Source of the DNA: Bacteroidales bacterium
Lineage (GTDB): Bacteria; Bacteroidota; Bacteroidia; Bacteroidales; UBA4417
DNA: 64,000 nucleotides
Assembly: GCA_016707705.1 (NCBI GenBank)
Contig: JADJHD010000013.1
Location: 82,374 to 146,373, forward strand
Reading direction: 5' to 3'
The notes under the pieces: model-generated
Seen by the model: only the letters and a program-made list of their open reading frames with translations
Told to the model about the DNA's origin: nothing
Database searches by the model: none
Made by a program: the position numbers and the translations under genes
In this document: piece by piece, positions 17,862 to 26,634 of the stretch
Layout of the letters: each line of letters starts with the position of its first letter
Numbering within the stretch: the first letter of the stretch is position 1

Positions 17862-17945
17862 TGCCCAGGACAAGACTCGAACTTGCACATCCGTAAGGAC
17901 ACCAGCCCCTCAAGCTGGCGTGTCTACCAATTTCACCACCTGGGC
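17862..17945 (-). tRNA. tRNA-Leu (anticodon GAG)
   Basis: The 84-base minus-strand gene starts GCCCAGGTGG and ends CCTGGGC plus discriminator A. It has anticodon stem CCAGC/GCTGG around TTGAGGG, a class II variable arm and T arm AGTTCGAGTCT. CCA is not encoded. It reads CUC and CUU codons. It is the first unit of a four-unit tRNA-Leu cluster transcribed from the promoter just upstream. Confidence 0.95.
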
Positions 17946-17955
17946 AAAGCGGGTG

Positions 17956-17985
17956 CAAAGATAAAAATAATTTTAGAACCTGCAA
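17956..17985 (-). promoter_or_regulatory. Promoter of the tRNA-Leu cluster
   Basis: On the minus strand a -33 TTG (17983-17985) is followed after 19 bases by TATCTTTG (17956-17963). This matches the Bacteroidota TTG-N19-TAnnTTTG arrangement. It ends 10 bases before the tRNA-Leu(GAG) 5' end. Confidence 0.8.
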
Positions 17986-18055
17986 GCCAATTCTATCAAA
18001 ATTTAAACTCTTCATTCTTTTTTATCAAATCTCCAGCATTTCTTTATCTATTATG

Positions 18056-18063
18056 TATTTTTG
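18056..18063 (+). promoter_or_regulatory. -7 promoter box of the metal-efflux operon (TATTTTTG)
   Basis: TATTTTTG fits TAnnTTTG and lies 14 bases before the ATG of the DUF6660 gene. It should drive that gene and probably czcA and czcB behind it. Confidence 0.6.
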
Positions 18064-18077
18064 CAACACATCAGCCT

Positions 18078-18389
18078 ATGAAGTTTATCTCTTTCATACT
18101 CAGCATTTATATCATGGCTCTTTCCATAGTGCCATGTGCTGATCTACTATATTCCGAGAACTCCCTTCAGGTTCAGTTTCAGGTCAGTCATCATGAACAT
18201 AGTTGCGATGCCGCTGATCATTGTTCCCCATTCTGTTCATGCAATTGCTGCAATAACCTGGCTTTGGAAAACATGCAAGTGGTTAATTTTAAACTCTTTT
18301 CTTTCCATTCTGAAAGATTTATCCCGCTGAAGGATTGTGCTATTCCGCAATACTTCCATCCAATCTGGCAACCGCCCAAAATAGGCTAG
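18078..18389 (+). CDS. Small Cys/His-rich exported protein (DUF6660-like)
   Basis: The 103-residue protein has an N-terminal hydrophobic signal (MKFISFILSIYIMALSIVPCAD). A Cys/His-rich centre follows (HHEHSCDAADHCSPFCSCNCC), and the conserved end is FHPIWQPPKIG. I recognise the layout as DUF6660, small proteins found beside CzcA/CusA efflux genes in Bacteroidota. The clustered His and Cys suggest periplasmic metal binding, but no activity is known to me. The open frame extends upstream through the tRNA-Leu gene, so the ATG at 18078, just after a promoter box, is the sensible start. It is 76 bases upstream of czcA on the same strand. Confidence 0.85.
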   Translation: MKFISFILSIYIMALSIVPCADLLYSENSLQVQFQVSHHEHSCDAADHCSPFCSCNCCNNLALENMQVVNFKLFSFHSERFIPLKDCAIPQYFHPIWQPPKIG

Positions 18390-18465
18390 ATTCATAAGTC
18401 CTGTTTCACTCCACATGCTGGAGGTATTATCATTTACCGAATTCACAAACCGAAATCACCACAAG

Positions 18466-19980
18466 ATGATTGAACGAATCATTCATTTCTCTATTCACAA
18501 TAAGCTAATTATTGGAATAGGGGTGCTCCTTATAACAGGATGGGGACTATTTTCTCTTTCCAGGCTTACCGTCGACGCCGTTCCGGATGCAACCAACAAT
18601 CAGGTTCAGATAATCTCCATAGCGCCTTCACTCGCAGTGCAGGAGGTGGAGTTATTTGTTACTGCTCCAATTGAGGTCTCCCTTGCCAGCATACCCAAGG
18701 TAATTGAACTCAGATCAATTTCCCGACTTGGACTTTCTGTAGTAACAGTTGTTTTTAAAGATGAAGCGGATATTTACTGGGCTAGGCAGCAAATCAGCGA
18801 AAGGCTCGCTGAAGCAGAGGAACAAATTCCAAAAGGACTTGCGACTATAAGCATGGCTCCTGTTTCTTCAGGACTAGGAGAAATATATCAGTATACGCTT
18901 GATGTAGACAAAGGCTACTCCTATTCCTTGAGTGACCTGAGAACAGTGCAGGACTGGATTGTAAGGCGGCAGATGCTGGGTACTCCCGGCGTTGCAGACG
19001 TTAACAGTTATGGCGGATTTGTAAAGCAATACGAAATTGCGGTAAACCCTGACCAGCTCAGGAGCATGGGACTTACTCTGACTGATATACTTGAAGCTCT
19101 TGAACAAAACAATGAAAATACCGGGAGTGCCTATATTGATAAAAAACCAACCTCCTATTTCATTCGTGGAATAGGACTGGCTTCTTCACTTGAAGATGTC
19201 GGAAAAATTGTCGTGAAACGCTCTGCCGGCGGGACTCCAGTGCTTATTCGAGACATTGCCAATGTCCAGTTCGGCCATGCACCCCGTTATGGAGCATTTG
19301 TAGCAGATACTTCCGAAGTTGTTGGAGGTGTAGTCATGATGCTCAAAGGCGCCAATGCCAAGCAGGTGATCAAGACAGTAGAGGAAAGAATGCTGAGCAT
19401 TCAAGCTTCCTTACCTGAAGGAATTAAGATCGTCCCTTATCTTGACCGCTCAGACCTTGTTGACCGCGCCATAGGGACAGTCTCTAAAAACCTGCTGGAA
19501 GGAGGTTTGATTGTTATTTTTATACTGGTACTTTTCCTTGGGAATCTAAGGGCCGGACTGGTAGTGGCTTCTGTGATTCCCCTATCCATGCTGTTTGCGG
19601 TCTCACTTATGAACCTGTTCGGCGTATCAGGCAACCTTATGAGTCTGGGAGCCATTGATTTTGGACTTATCGTCGACGGAGCGGTCATCATTGTTGAGAG
19701 TGCCGTTCACAGGATGTCACTCCAGCGAAGGAAGGCTGGTCTCGATATCAGAATGTCAAGAATCGACATGGATCAGACTGTTTTTCAGTCCGCCAGGAGA
19801 ATGATGACCTCTGCAACCTTCGGACAAATCATTATCCTTGTGGTTTATCTGCCAATCCTAACACTGGTAGGCGTTGAAGGAAAGATGTTCCGTCCGATGG
19901 CAGAGGTAGTTTCCTTTGCACTTATAGGTGCGATACTGCTGTCGGTCACCTGGGTCCGATGGCAACTGCTCTTTTTCTAA
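18466..19980 (+). CDS. czcA: CzcA-type heavy-metal RND efflux pump, N-terminal piece before frameshift
   Basis: This is the first third of a CzcA/CusA-family inner-membrane proton antiporter that expels heavy metals through a three-part complex. Starting at ATG 18466 (MIERIIHFSIHNKL, the family opening; the open frame extends 17 codons further upstream without homology), it contains TM1, the first porter-domain half and TM2-TM5. The TM4 motif DFGLIVDGAVIIVES with its acidic residue is of the Zn/Co/Cd (HME1-like) type and not the Cu/Ag type. Family sequence ends at LLSVTWV. The expected continuation (P-MATALFLNRK) is in the next frame, consistent with loss of one C from a C run at about 19955. 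The piece in the other frame completes the gene. Confidence 0.9.
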   Translation: MIERIIHFSIHNKLIIGIGVLLITGWGLFSLSRLTVDAVPDATNNQVQIISIAPSLAVQEVELFVTAPIEVSLASIPKVIELRSISRLGLSVVTVVFKDEADIYWARQQISERLAEAEEQIPKGLATISMAPVSSGLGEIYQYTLDVDKGYSYSLSDLRTVQDWIVRRQMLGTPGVADVNSYGGFVKQYEIAVNPDQLRSMGLTLTDILEALEQNNENTGSAYIDKKPTSYFIRGIGLASSLEDVGKIVVKRSAGGTPVLIRDIANVQFGHAPRYGAFVADTSEVVGGVVMMLKGANAKQVIKTVEERMLSIQASLPEGIKIVPYLDRSDLVDRAIGTVSKNLLEGGLIVIFILVLFLGNLRAGLVVASVIPLSMLFAVSLMNLFGVSGNLMSLGAIDFGLIVDGAVIIVESAVHRMSLQRRKAGLDIRMSRIDMDQTVFQSARRMMTSATFGQIIILVVYLPILTLVGVEGKMFRPMAEVVSFALIGAILLSVTWVRWQLLFF

Positions 19981-22847
19981 ACAGAAAAATAAGGACAACA
20001 GACTCCTTCTCCGATAAGATAATAAGCCGACTCAGCCAATGGATTTCAAAGGTATTTGTCAGATTTATTTTTAGAAAAAAGCTTCTGTTGGTCTCAGGTG
20101 CTATTGCATTGTTTGCCTTCAGCATTTTCGTCTTTACAAAACTGGGGGGCGAGTTTATCCCAACGCTTGAAGAGGGTGACCTGGCGGCAGGAATAATGAC
20201 CCTTCAGGGAGGATCTTTATCAAACACCGTAGAAACTGTTGAGAAAGCCAACCTTATTCTTCTTACCAATTTCCCGGAAGTCAAGAGAACCATCTGCAAA
20301 ATAGGTGCCGGTGAAATACCTACCGATCCTACTCCAATGGAAACAGGTGATTACATAATCACTCTCAAGGACAAATCAGAATGGACCAGTGCAGGAAGTC
20401 GCGAAGAACTCGTTGCCATGATGGAAGAAAAGCTGGCGGCCCTGCCAGGTGTCAAGTTCGAATTCCAGCAACCCATACAGATGCGATTCAATGAATTGAT
20501 GACCGGCTCACGTCAGGATGTTGCCATTAAGATATTCGGGGATAATCTTGATTCTCTTTCTGCATGTGCTTCATTAATTGAATCCAGAATTAAGGAGATT
20601 CAAGGCATTGAGGATATCAATGTTGAAAAGGTGACCGGTCTTTCACAAATTCAGGTAGAATACAACCGCGACAGGATGGCCCAATACGGATTATCGGTTG
20701 CCGATGTCAACAGGGTGCTGCGCGCTGCTTTTGCAGGAATGACCGCCGGTGTTATTTATGAAGAAGAAAAAAGATTCGATATAGTTGTCAGGCTGAGTGA
20801 AGAATACAGACAGGACATCGAAAATGTCAGAAATCTTCCAGTAAGCCTTCCTGATGGACAGCAACTCAGTCTTGATCAGGTAGCAGATGTGCAGGTTAAA
20901 TCAGGACCTGCTCAGGTCTCGAGGGAGGATGCACACCGCAGGATTACAGTCGGGTTCAATGTAAGAGCAAGGGATATTGAAACTGTTGTTAATGAAGTCA
21001 GATCAGACTTGTCAAATAATTTCAGATTACCGCCCGGCTATTACATTCAATATGGTGGAGAATTCCAAACTCTGGCAGAAGCCCGAAACAGATTGGCCAT
21101 CGCCGTCCCGATAGCATTGCTGCTGATTTTCCTCCTGCTTTACTTCACCTTTCACTCCCTTAAACAAACCCTGTTGATTTTCACGGCTGTTCCACTGGCT
21201 TCCATAGGAGGGATCTTCGCCCTTTACCTGAGAGACATGAACTTCAGCATTTCAGCAGGGATTGGCTTCATCGCACTTTTTGGAGTTGCAGTGTTGAATG
21301 GCATTGTCCTCATTACCGAATTCAATCGCCTGAAAAATGAAGGAATGGCTGACATTCACCGAAGGGTTCTAAAAGGTCTTGAAATAAGGCTTAGACCTGT
21401 ACTTATGACAGCCGCTGTAGCTTCTCTGGGATTCCTTCCGATGGCTCTGTCAACATCCGCCGGGGCAGAAGTTCAGAAACCTCTTGCCACCGTTGTAATT
21501 GGAGGGCTGATCACTTCTACCCTGCTTACTTTGATTATACTTCCAATACTTTATATTCTTTTCACAGCGAAAAGAAAAGAGAAAACAGGATCTTCAAATT
21601 CCAAAGCAATCCTTACTGGTGTTACAATTATCCTGATAATAATACCTTTCTACAGGATATCAGCTCAAAAAACAGAGTCTTTAACGGTAAATCAGGCAAT
21701 TTCAATTGCTTTGGAACAAAATCTTGAGCTAAAAAAATCCCGTTTAAATGTAAGACTATTTGAGCGGCAACAATCGGCTGCATGGAATCTTGATAAAACA
21801 GAGTTCTCCGCAGAAATAGGTCAGATGAATTCAACTGAAACAGATAATTCATTTGCAGTTTCACAAAGAATAGAATTCCCGGCAGTATATGCTCTTCAAA
21901 TGAAACTTGCGAGGAGCAGATCTTCGGAAGCCAGACTCAATGAAGAATATTTGCAGAATGAACTAATCGCTGAAGTAAAATCAGCCTACTGGGATCTGGT
22001 CTATCTTAACTCCAGGTTTCGGCTGCTACAATATCAGGATAGCTTATTCGCCGGACTTGCAAGAGCTGCAAAACGCAGGGCTGAAACCGGAGAATCCAAT
22101 CAATTGGAAATGATTAGTGCAAGCAGTGAGTCCATGGAAATCAGGGATGAGCTGAATCAGGCTGCAATTGATGTTTCAGTTGGAATTCGGAAGCTCCAAT
22201 TCTTATTGAACAGTTCTGCTCCTTTTGTTCCTGATGACACTGAATTGTTACCCCTTATACTTCAATTTCAGGCTGATTCGGCAAGATTACTGGCAAATCC
22301 ATTAATTGCCATGGCAAGGAATCAATCGCGGTCAGCAAGCACTGAAGTCAAATTAAGTAAAATGCATATGATGCCTGACATCACCCTGGGGGCCTTCACC
22401 CAAACCATGAAAGGCCCTCAGGAGGTTAATGGAATTCCAACCTATTTCGGGCCTGGCGACCGCTTAACAGGAATACAGGCAGGAATAAGCATTCCCATAT
22501 GGTTCAAACCTTGGAAGAGCAGTATTGAAACGGCAAGGGTACAGCAACAGATTGCTGAATGCAATGAGGAGCAAGTACTCAATCAGTTGAAGTATCAATT
22601 GTTTTCCGCCTGGGAGGAATATCTCAAGTATGAGGGCTCTCTAAAGTATTACAACGATATTGCTTTACCCGAGGCTAACCAGATCTTCAAACAATCAGAA
22701 GCCGGATTCAAGGCAGGAGCCATCGATTATTCCGATCATATTCCAAACCTTCAGCGGGTACTGCAGATCAAGGCAAAACATCTTGATTGCATACGGCAAT
22801 ACAATCAATCTATAATCCTTATTGAACAATTGTTAAACACCAAATAA
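19959..22847 (+). CDS. czcA: CzcA C-terminal piece fused to a TolC/CzcC-like outer-membrane factor
   Basis: In-frame homology resumes at MATALFLNRK. The second RND half follows, with the periplasmic porter segments (GGEFIPTLEEGDLAAG, PMETGDYIITL, QQPIQMRFNELMTG) and the last membrane bundle (RNRLAIAVPIALLLIFLLLY, GFIALFGVAVLNGIVLI, TAAVASLGFLPMALSTSAG). After about residue 535 comes a linker with another hydrophobic segment (VTIILIIIPFYRISAQ). An outer-membrane efflux domain of about 400 residues follows (LTVNQAISIALEQNLELKKS, repeated coiled-coil heptads, DRLTGIQAGISIPIWF). Bacteroidota CzcA proteins often carry such a fusion, so pump and outer-membrane channel come from one polypeptide. The repaired gene (18466-22847) would encode about 1460 residues. 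czcB follows 7 bases later. Confidence 0.9.
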   Translation: MATALFLNRKIRTTDSFSDKIISRLSQWISKVFVRFIFRKKLLLVSGAIALFAFSIFVFTKLGGEFIPTLEEGDLAAGIMTLQGGSLSNTVETVEKANLILLTNFPEVKRTICKIGAGEIPTDPTPMETGDYIITLKDKSEWTSAGSREELVAMMEEKLAALPGVKFEFQQPIQMRFNELMTGSRQDVAIKIFGDNLDSLSACASLIESRIKEIQGIEDINVEKVTGLSQIQVEYNRDRMAQYGLSVADVNRVLRAAFAGMTAGVIYEEEKRFDIVVRLSEEYRQDIENVRNLPVSLPDGQQLSLDQVADVQVKSGPAQVSREDAHRRITVGFNVRARDIETVVNEVRSDLSNNFRLPPGYYIQYGGEFQTLAEARNRLAIAVPIALLLIFLLLYFTFHSLKQTLLIFTAVPLASIGGIFALYLRDMNFSISAGIGFIALFGVAVLNGIVLITEFNRLKNEGMADIHRRVLKGLEIRLRPVLMTAAVASLGFLPMALSTSAGAEVQKPLATVVIGGLITSTLLTLIILPILYILFTAKRKEKTGSSNSKAILTGVTIILIIIPFYRISAQKTESLTVNQAISIALEQNLELKKSRLNVRLFERQQSAAWNLDKTEFSAEIGQMNSTETDNSFAVSQRIEFPAVYALQMKLARSRSSEARLNEEYLQNELIAEVKSAYWDLVYLNSRFRLLQYQDSLFAGLARAAKRRAETGESNQLEMISASSESMEIRDELNQAAIDVSVGIRKLQFLLNSSAPFVPDDTELLPLILQFQADSARLLANPLIAMARNQSRSASTEVKLSKMHMMPDITLGAFTQTMKGPQEVNGIPTYFGPGDRLTGIQAGISIPIWFKPWKSSIETARVQQQIAECNEEQVLNQLKYQLFSAWEEYLKYEGSLKYYNDIALPEANQIFKQSEAGFKAGAIDYSDHIPNLQRVLQIKAKHLDCIRQYNQSIILIEQLLNTK

Positions 22848-22854
22848 TCAAACA

Positions 22855-24069
22855 ATGTCAAGATATCCATTCCTTATAAACATACTGTTGGTTGCAGTTG
22901 CAATCACTCTCGGTTCCTGCGGAAACAAATCTGCAGAAGTCAATAAAGGACATACTGAAGAATCTGCCGGCCATTCCGAAAAAACAGAACATGAAGAACT
23001 GCCGGACTCAATTGTTGAATTAAGCCAGGAACAGCTAAAATCGGCCGGAATAGAATACGGATCAATTGTCAGCAAACCCCTCGGCTCAGTTATCAAAGCG
23101 TCAGGAATTGTAGCAGTACCTCCGGGAAGTTCTTCAACAATCTGTGCCAGCTGGGGCGGAATAATCAGAAACATTAGCCTGCAACCAGGAAGCTCCGTTA
23201 CTGCCGGACAAGTTATAGCAACTATAGAAAATGCAGAGATTATTGATCTTCAGCAGGAATACCTCGATGCTATGAGCAAGCTGGAATTTGCCGAGGCTGA
23301 ATACAACAGACATCAGCAATTGCATAGTGATGACGTCTATTCCACGCAGAATTTTCAGGAGGTTACATCTTCATACAAGAGCCTTAAAGCTAAGGTGAAT
23401 GCCCTCTCTCAGAAGCTGCAGCTCATCGGACTGAATCCTTCTAAACTCAACGCCGACAACATCAGCAAGTCAATCAGCATCAAGGCCGGTATCAGTGGAT
23501 ATGTAAGAACTGTTAACGCCAGCAATGGCAAGTTTGTTTCCTCTTCGGATGTGCTGTTTGAAATCGCAAATAATAATCAGATGTATCTGGAAATCACACT
23601 ATTTGAAAAGGAAATGAACAATGTAAAGATAGGCCAGCAAGTAGAGTTCTTCCTGAACAATGAAACCGAATCTCATAAAGCCAGAATATATCAGGTTGCT
23701 CAGGCGGTTGCCGACGACAAATCATTCAAGGTATATGCCAGTGTCCAGTTACCATGCAGGAATATCCTTCCGGGAATGTATGTAAGTACCAACATCAGTA
23801 CATCCGGCACTATCGTTCAGGCAGTTCCTTCAGAATCCCTGGTACGATTTGACAACGAATATTATCTGTTCGCTTTTGAAAAATCGATCCAGGAGAATGG
23901 CAAGCCAGTTTCTTTGTTGAGAATGGTTAAGGTTGAAAAGGGAATCACCTCCGGAGGATACACCGGCGTAGCATTGCCAGCAGGCTTCGACCCGGCATCA
24001 AAAATTGTGGTGAAGGGAGCATTTCAGGTAATGGCTGCGAAGAAAAACTCCGGGGAAATGAGCTGCTAA
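22855..24069 (+). CDS. czcB: RND efflux periplasmic adaptor lipoprotein (CzcB/CusB-like)
   Basis: The 404-residue membrane fusion protein joins the CzcA pump to its outer-membrane channel. It starts with a lipoprotein signal (LLVAVAITLGSCG, with the cysteine as lipidation site). A His/Glu-rich stretch follows (HTEESAGHSEKTEHEELP) that may sample metal. Next come the barrel-sandwich hybrid halves (IIRNISLQPGSSVTAGQVIATIENAE and IKAGISGYVRTVNASNGKFV) flanking a coiled-coil hairpin (about 125-185), then beta-barrel and membrane-proximal domains ending GAFQVMAAKK. It sits 7 bases after czcA and is surely in the same operon. The family and length are standard. The metal is likely divalent Zn/Co/Cd by analogy with the pump motif. 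Confidence 0.93.
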   Translation: MSRYPFLINILLVAVAITLGSCGNKSAEVNKGHTEESAGHSEKTEHEELPDSIVELSQEQLKSAGIEYGSIVSKPLGSVIKASGIVAVPPGSSSTICASWGGIIRNISLQPGSSVTAGQVIATIENAEIIDLQQEYLDAMSKLEFAEAEYNRHQQLHSDDVYSTQNFQEVTSSYKSLKAKVNALSQKLQLIGLNPSKLNADNISKSISIKAGISGYVRTVNASNGKFVSSSDVLFEIANNNQMYLEITLFEKEMNNVKIGQQVEFFLNNETESHKARIYQVAQAVADDKSFKVYASVQLPCRNILPGMYVSTNISTSGTIVQAVPSESLVRFDNEYYLFAFEKSIQENGKPVSLLRMVKVEKGITSGGYTGVALPAGFDPASKIVVKGAFQVMAAKKNSGEMSC

Positions 24070-24122
24070 AAATTGAAGAAACAGCTTCAGGCAATTCCCT
24101 GTTAAGGTTACGGGAATATTCC

Positions 24123-24130
24123 TATTTTTG
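24123..24130 (+). promoter_or_regulatory. -7 promoter box (TATTTTTG) of the DUF4301 gene
   Basis: TATTTTTG lies 19 bases before the ATG at 24150 and fits TAnnTTTG. It separates this gene from the metal-efflux operon. Confidence 0.6.
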
Positions 24131-24149
24131 TTAAAACCAAACTATCCGT

Positions 24150-25715
24150 ATGATCTCATCTATTTTTTCGAAAGACGATCTCAAGCAGATGGCCGGCAAA
24201 GGCATCGATCCAAGAGTTACTGAAACGCAGATTGACAATTTCAGAAGAGGATTCCCCTTTATAAACCTTGACCGGCCTGCAATTGTAGGTGATGGCATTA
24301 AAACCTTCAACCTTAGGGATGCCAAGAAACTATCCTACTACTACGATTCGAATTCCAAAAAATATGAAGTCCTGAAATTTGTCCCCGCCTCAGGTGCCGC
24401 AAGCAGGATGTTTAAGGATCTGTTTGAATTTGTGGAGCATTTTAGCGGCAGTGATGCTGATTTAGAAAAGCTTCACCATGACAAAAAACTTGCAGCAGTC
24501 AGAGTGTTCATTGACAGAATAAAGGATTTTGCATTCTATGCTGACCTGCAGAAATCGCTTCGTAAAGATGGCTATGATCTGGAAGAATGCTTCAAGGCTC
24601 ATGACTATAAAACCGTAATCGAATATCTGCTTACCTCCAGGGGATTGAACTATGCAAGCCTGCCAAAGGGTGTGCTGCATTTCCACAGGTACACTGATGG
24701 CTCAAGGATGTCAATTGAGGAACATTTGGTTGAAGGTGCAAGCTATTGCAAGGATAAGGAAGGAAGATCTGCCATTCATTTCACGGTTTCACCCGAGCAT
24801 GCTGATACTTTTCTTGATGAAATCAATCGAATAAAGGATAAGTATGAGGAAATGTTTGATGTCACCTATGAGCTGACCTTTTCCCTTCAGAAAGCATCTA
24901 CGGATACTATCGCCGTTGACATGAAGGACAAGCCTTTCAGGGAAGCGGATGGAAGCCTGGTGTACAGACCTGGAGGACATGGAGCATTAATCGAGAATCT
25001 TAATGACCGCGAAGGAGAAATTATCTTCATCAAGAATATTGACAATGTCGTTCCTGATAGGATGAAACCCGACACATTCCTTTACAAAAAGGTTTTGGGA
25101 GGATATCTGTTTGAACTGCAGGATCAGGTTTTTGAACATATAGAAACTCTGGAGGACCGGCCTGATGATGAAGATATCAGAACCATTCTCCGCTTTATAA
25201 AAACCAAGTTGGGGTTCACGATTGACCCCGATTACAATAGTTTCCGAAGGGAAGAGAAAATTGAATACCTGATCAGGAAATTAAACAGGCCTATCCGTGT
25301 TTGCGGAATGGTGAAAAATGAAGGCGAACCCGGAGGTGGACCATTCTGGGTGAAAGAACATACCGGAGAAATCTCCCTTCAGATTGTCGAATCCTCACAA
25401 ATAAGCATGGAGGATGAGGCCCAGAAGGAAATCTTCAGCAAATCCACACATTTCAACCCCGTTGATATTGTTTGCGGAGTGCGTGATTACAAGGGCCACA
25501 ATTTTGATCTTCCAAAATATGTAAATCCTGCTACCGGGTTCATCTCTATAAAGTCAAAAGACGGCAAACCATTGAAGGCGCAGGAACTTCCGGGATTATG
25601 GAATGGTGCAATGGCCGACTGGATTACGGTTTTTGTTGAAGTACCTATCAGCACTTTCAATCCTGTTAAGACTGTAAACGATTTACTTCGTCCGGAACAT
25701 CAGCAGGGAGAATAA
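24150..25715 (+). CDS. DUF4301 family protein
   Basis: This 521-residue cytosolic protein is without signal peptide or membrane segments. I recognise it as DUF4301, a Bacteroidota family of about 510 residues with unknown function. Visible landmarks are FSKDDLKQMAGKGI at the start, VPASGAASRMFKDLFEF near residue 75, HFTVSPEHADTFLDEI, VYRPGGHGALIENLNDREG, KNIDNVVPD and CGMVKNEGEPGGGPFWV. The PASGAASRMFK, GGHGALIENLN and KNIDNVVPD segments together resemble sugar-nucleotide pyrophosphorylase-like folds, where they would bind nucleotide and metal, but that is only a structural guess. It follows the efflux operon with its own promoter box and converges on pdxH. Confidence 0.85.
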   Translation: MISSIFSKDDLKQMAGKGIDPRVTETQIDNFRRGFPFINLDRPAIVGDGIKTFNLRDAKKLSYYYDSNSKKYEVLKFVPASGAASRMFKDLFEFVEHFSGSDADLEKLHHDKKLAAVRVFIDRIKDFAFYADLQKSLRKDGYDLEECFKAHDYKTVIEYLLTSRGLNYASLPKGVLHFHRYTDGSRMSIEEHLVEGASYCKDKEGRSAIHFTVSPEHADTFLDEINRIKDKYEEMFDVTYELTFSLQKASTDTIAVDMKDKPFREADGSLVYRPGGHGALIENLNDREGEIIFIKNIDNVVPDRMKPDTFLYKKVLGGYLFELQDQVFEHIETLEDRPDDEDIRTILRFIKTKLGFTIDPDYNSFRREEKIEYLIRKLNRPIRVCGMVKNEGEPGGGPFWVKEHTGEISLQIVESSQISMEDEAQKEIFSKSTHFNPVDIVCGVRDYKGHNFDLPKYVNPATGFISIKSKDGKPLKAQELPGLWNGAMADWITVFVEVPISTFNPVKTVNDLLRPEHQQGE

Positions 25716-25867
25716 CCCAGATATCATTGAAGTGCTGGCATGGCTTTTAAGCTATTGAATCTCCATGCGCCAGCGTTAAGATTTTCAAATTGGTAGCAGA
25801 GGGATTTGACTCTGAATTCAAGGAATCCTAAGGTTTCTAAATTCCAGGTATGCTGAGGCTTATCCGA

Positions 25868-26503
25868 TCAGGGAGCTAGTCTGCTTCTTTTCCAGTGGAA
25901 GCCTTCCCTTTCAAACTGTATCCTGTCATGTAACCTGTTTTTACGCCCTTGCCAAAATTCAATCAGGCGGGGAAGAAATTTATACCCACCCCAATTGGCT
26001 GGCCTGGTAAAATTACCATCAGGATATTGAGCAAGAAAATCCTTGTGCATGTTTTCAAGTGCTTCGCGCGAAGCAACTACAGAACTCTGAGGTGAAATTG
26101 CCGCACTTACCCTGCTTTCAAGCGGGCGGGAGTAAAAATACTCATCAGATACAGATTCAGCAGCCTGCTCAACCACACCCTCAATCCTAACCTGTCTTTC
26201 AAGCTCAGGCCAGAAGAATAGTAGACTTGCATTGGGATTGGACTGCAGCTGAAGAGCTTTACGACTGTCGTAACTGGAGAAAAAGTAAAAATGGTTATGA
26301 TCGAAATGTTTCAGCAATACGATTCTCGATGAAGGAAAGCCTGATTCAGAAACAGTTGAAAGGACCATGGCATTTGCCTCCGACAAACTGGCCTTTAATG
26401 CATCCTTCATCCATTCTTCAAACCAATCCATTGGATCAGAAGGCAATGAATAATCATCAATCGTACCTTTCCCATAGTTTTTTCTCAGGTCCTGAAGTTC
26501 CAT
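25868..26503 (-). CDS. pdxH: Pyridoxamine 5'-phosphate oxidase
   Basis: PdxH is an FMN enzyme that oxidises pyridoxine or pyridoxamine 5'-phosphate to pyridoxal phosphate. The 211-residue product has the family length and order: LRKNYGKGTID start, DPMDWFEEWMKDA, VLSTVSESGFPSSRIVLLK, YFFSSYDSRKALQL in the FMN site, FFWPELERQVRIEG, EYFYSRPLESRVSAAISPQSS, PANWGGYKFLPRLIEFWQG, RLHDRIQFER and the C-terminal W-x-R-x-R-L-x-P signature (WKRSRLAP). The PdxB step upstream in the same pathway is also encoded in this window. It converges with the DUF4301 gene over 150 bp containing only a weak imperfect hairpin (25735-25773). Confidence 0.96.
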   Translation of the reverse strand: MELQDLRKNYGKGTIDDYSLPSDPMDWFEEWMKDALKASLSEANAMVLSTVSESGFPSSRIVLLKHFDHNHFYFFSSYDSRKALQLQSNPNASLLFFWPELERQVRIEGVVEQAAESVSDEYFYSRPLESRVSAAISPQSSVVASREALENMHKDFLAQYPDGNFTRPANWGGYKFLPRLIEFWQGRKNRLHDRIQFEREGFHWKRSRLAP

Positions 26504-26634
26504 CCCTTTAAAGTTTTCAGATATAACAATTGCTGGCGCAGAAGGTTTATCAAACAGTTGATTTCCATAGAAACATGCAATTTATTACCTTCGCATCAAA
26601 GAATTTCCCTTTGAAAATAATTCAGGTAACGATT

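Noticed and set aside
17477..17902. Open frame of 141 codons on the minus strand
   Set aside because: It is translation through the tRNA-Leu cluster; the tRNA structures explain the sequence.
25735..25773. Terminator between DUF4301 and pdxH genes
   Set aside because: CTGGCATGG and CCATGCGCCAG pair only with a bulge across a 19-base loop and without a T run; too weak to list as a terminator.
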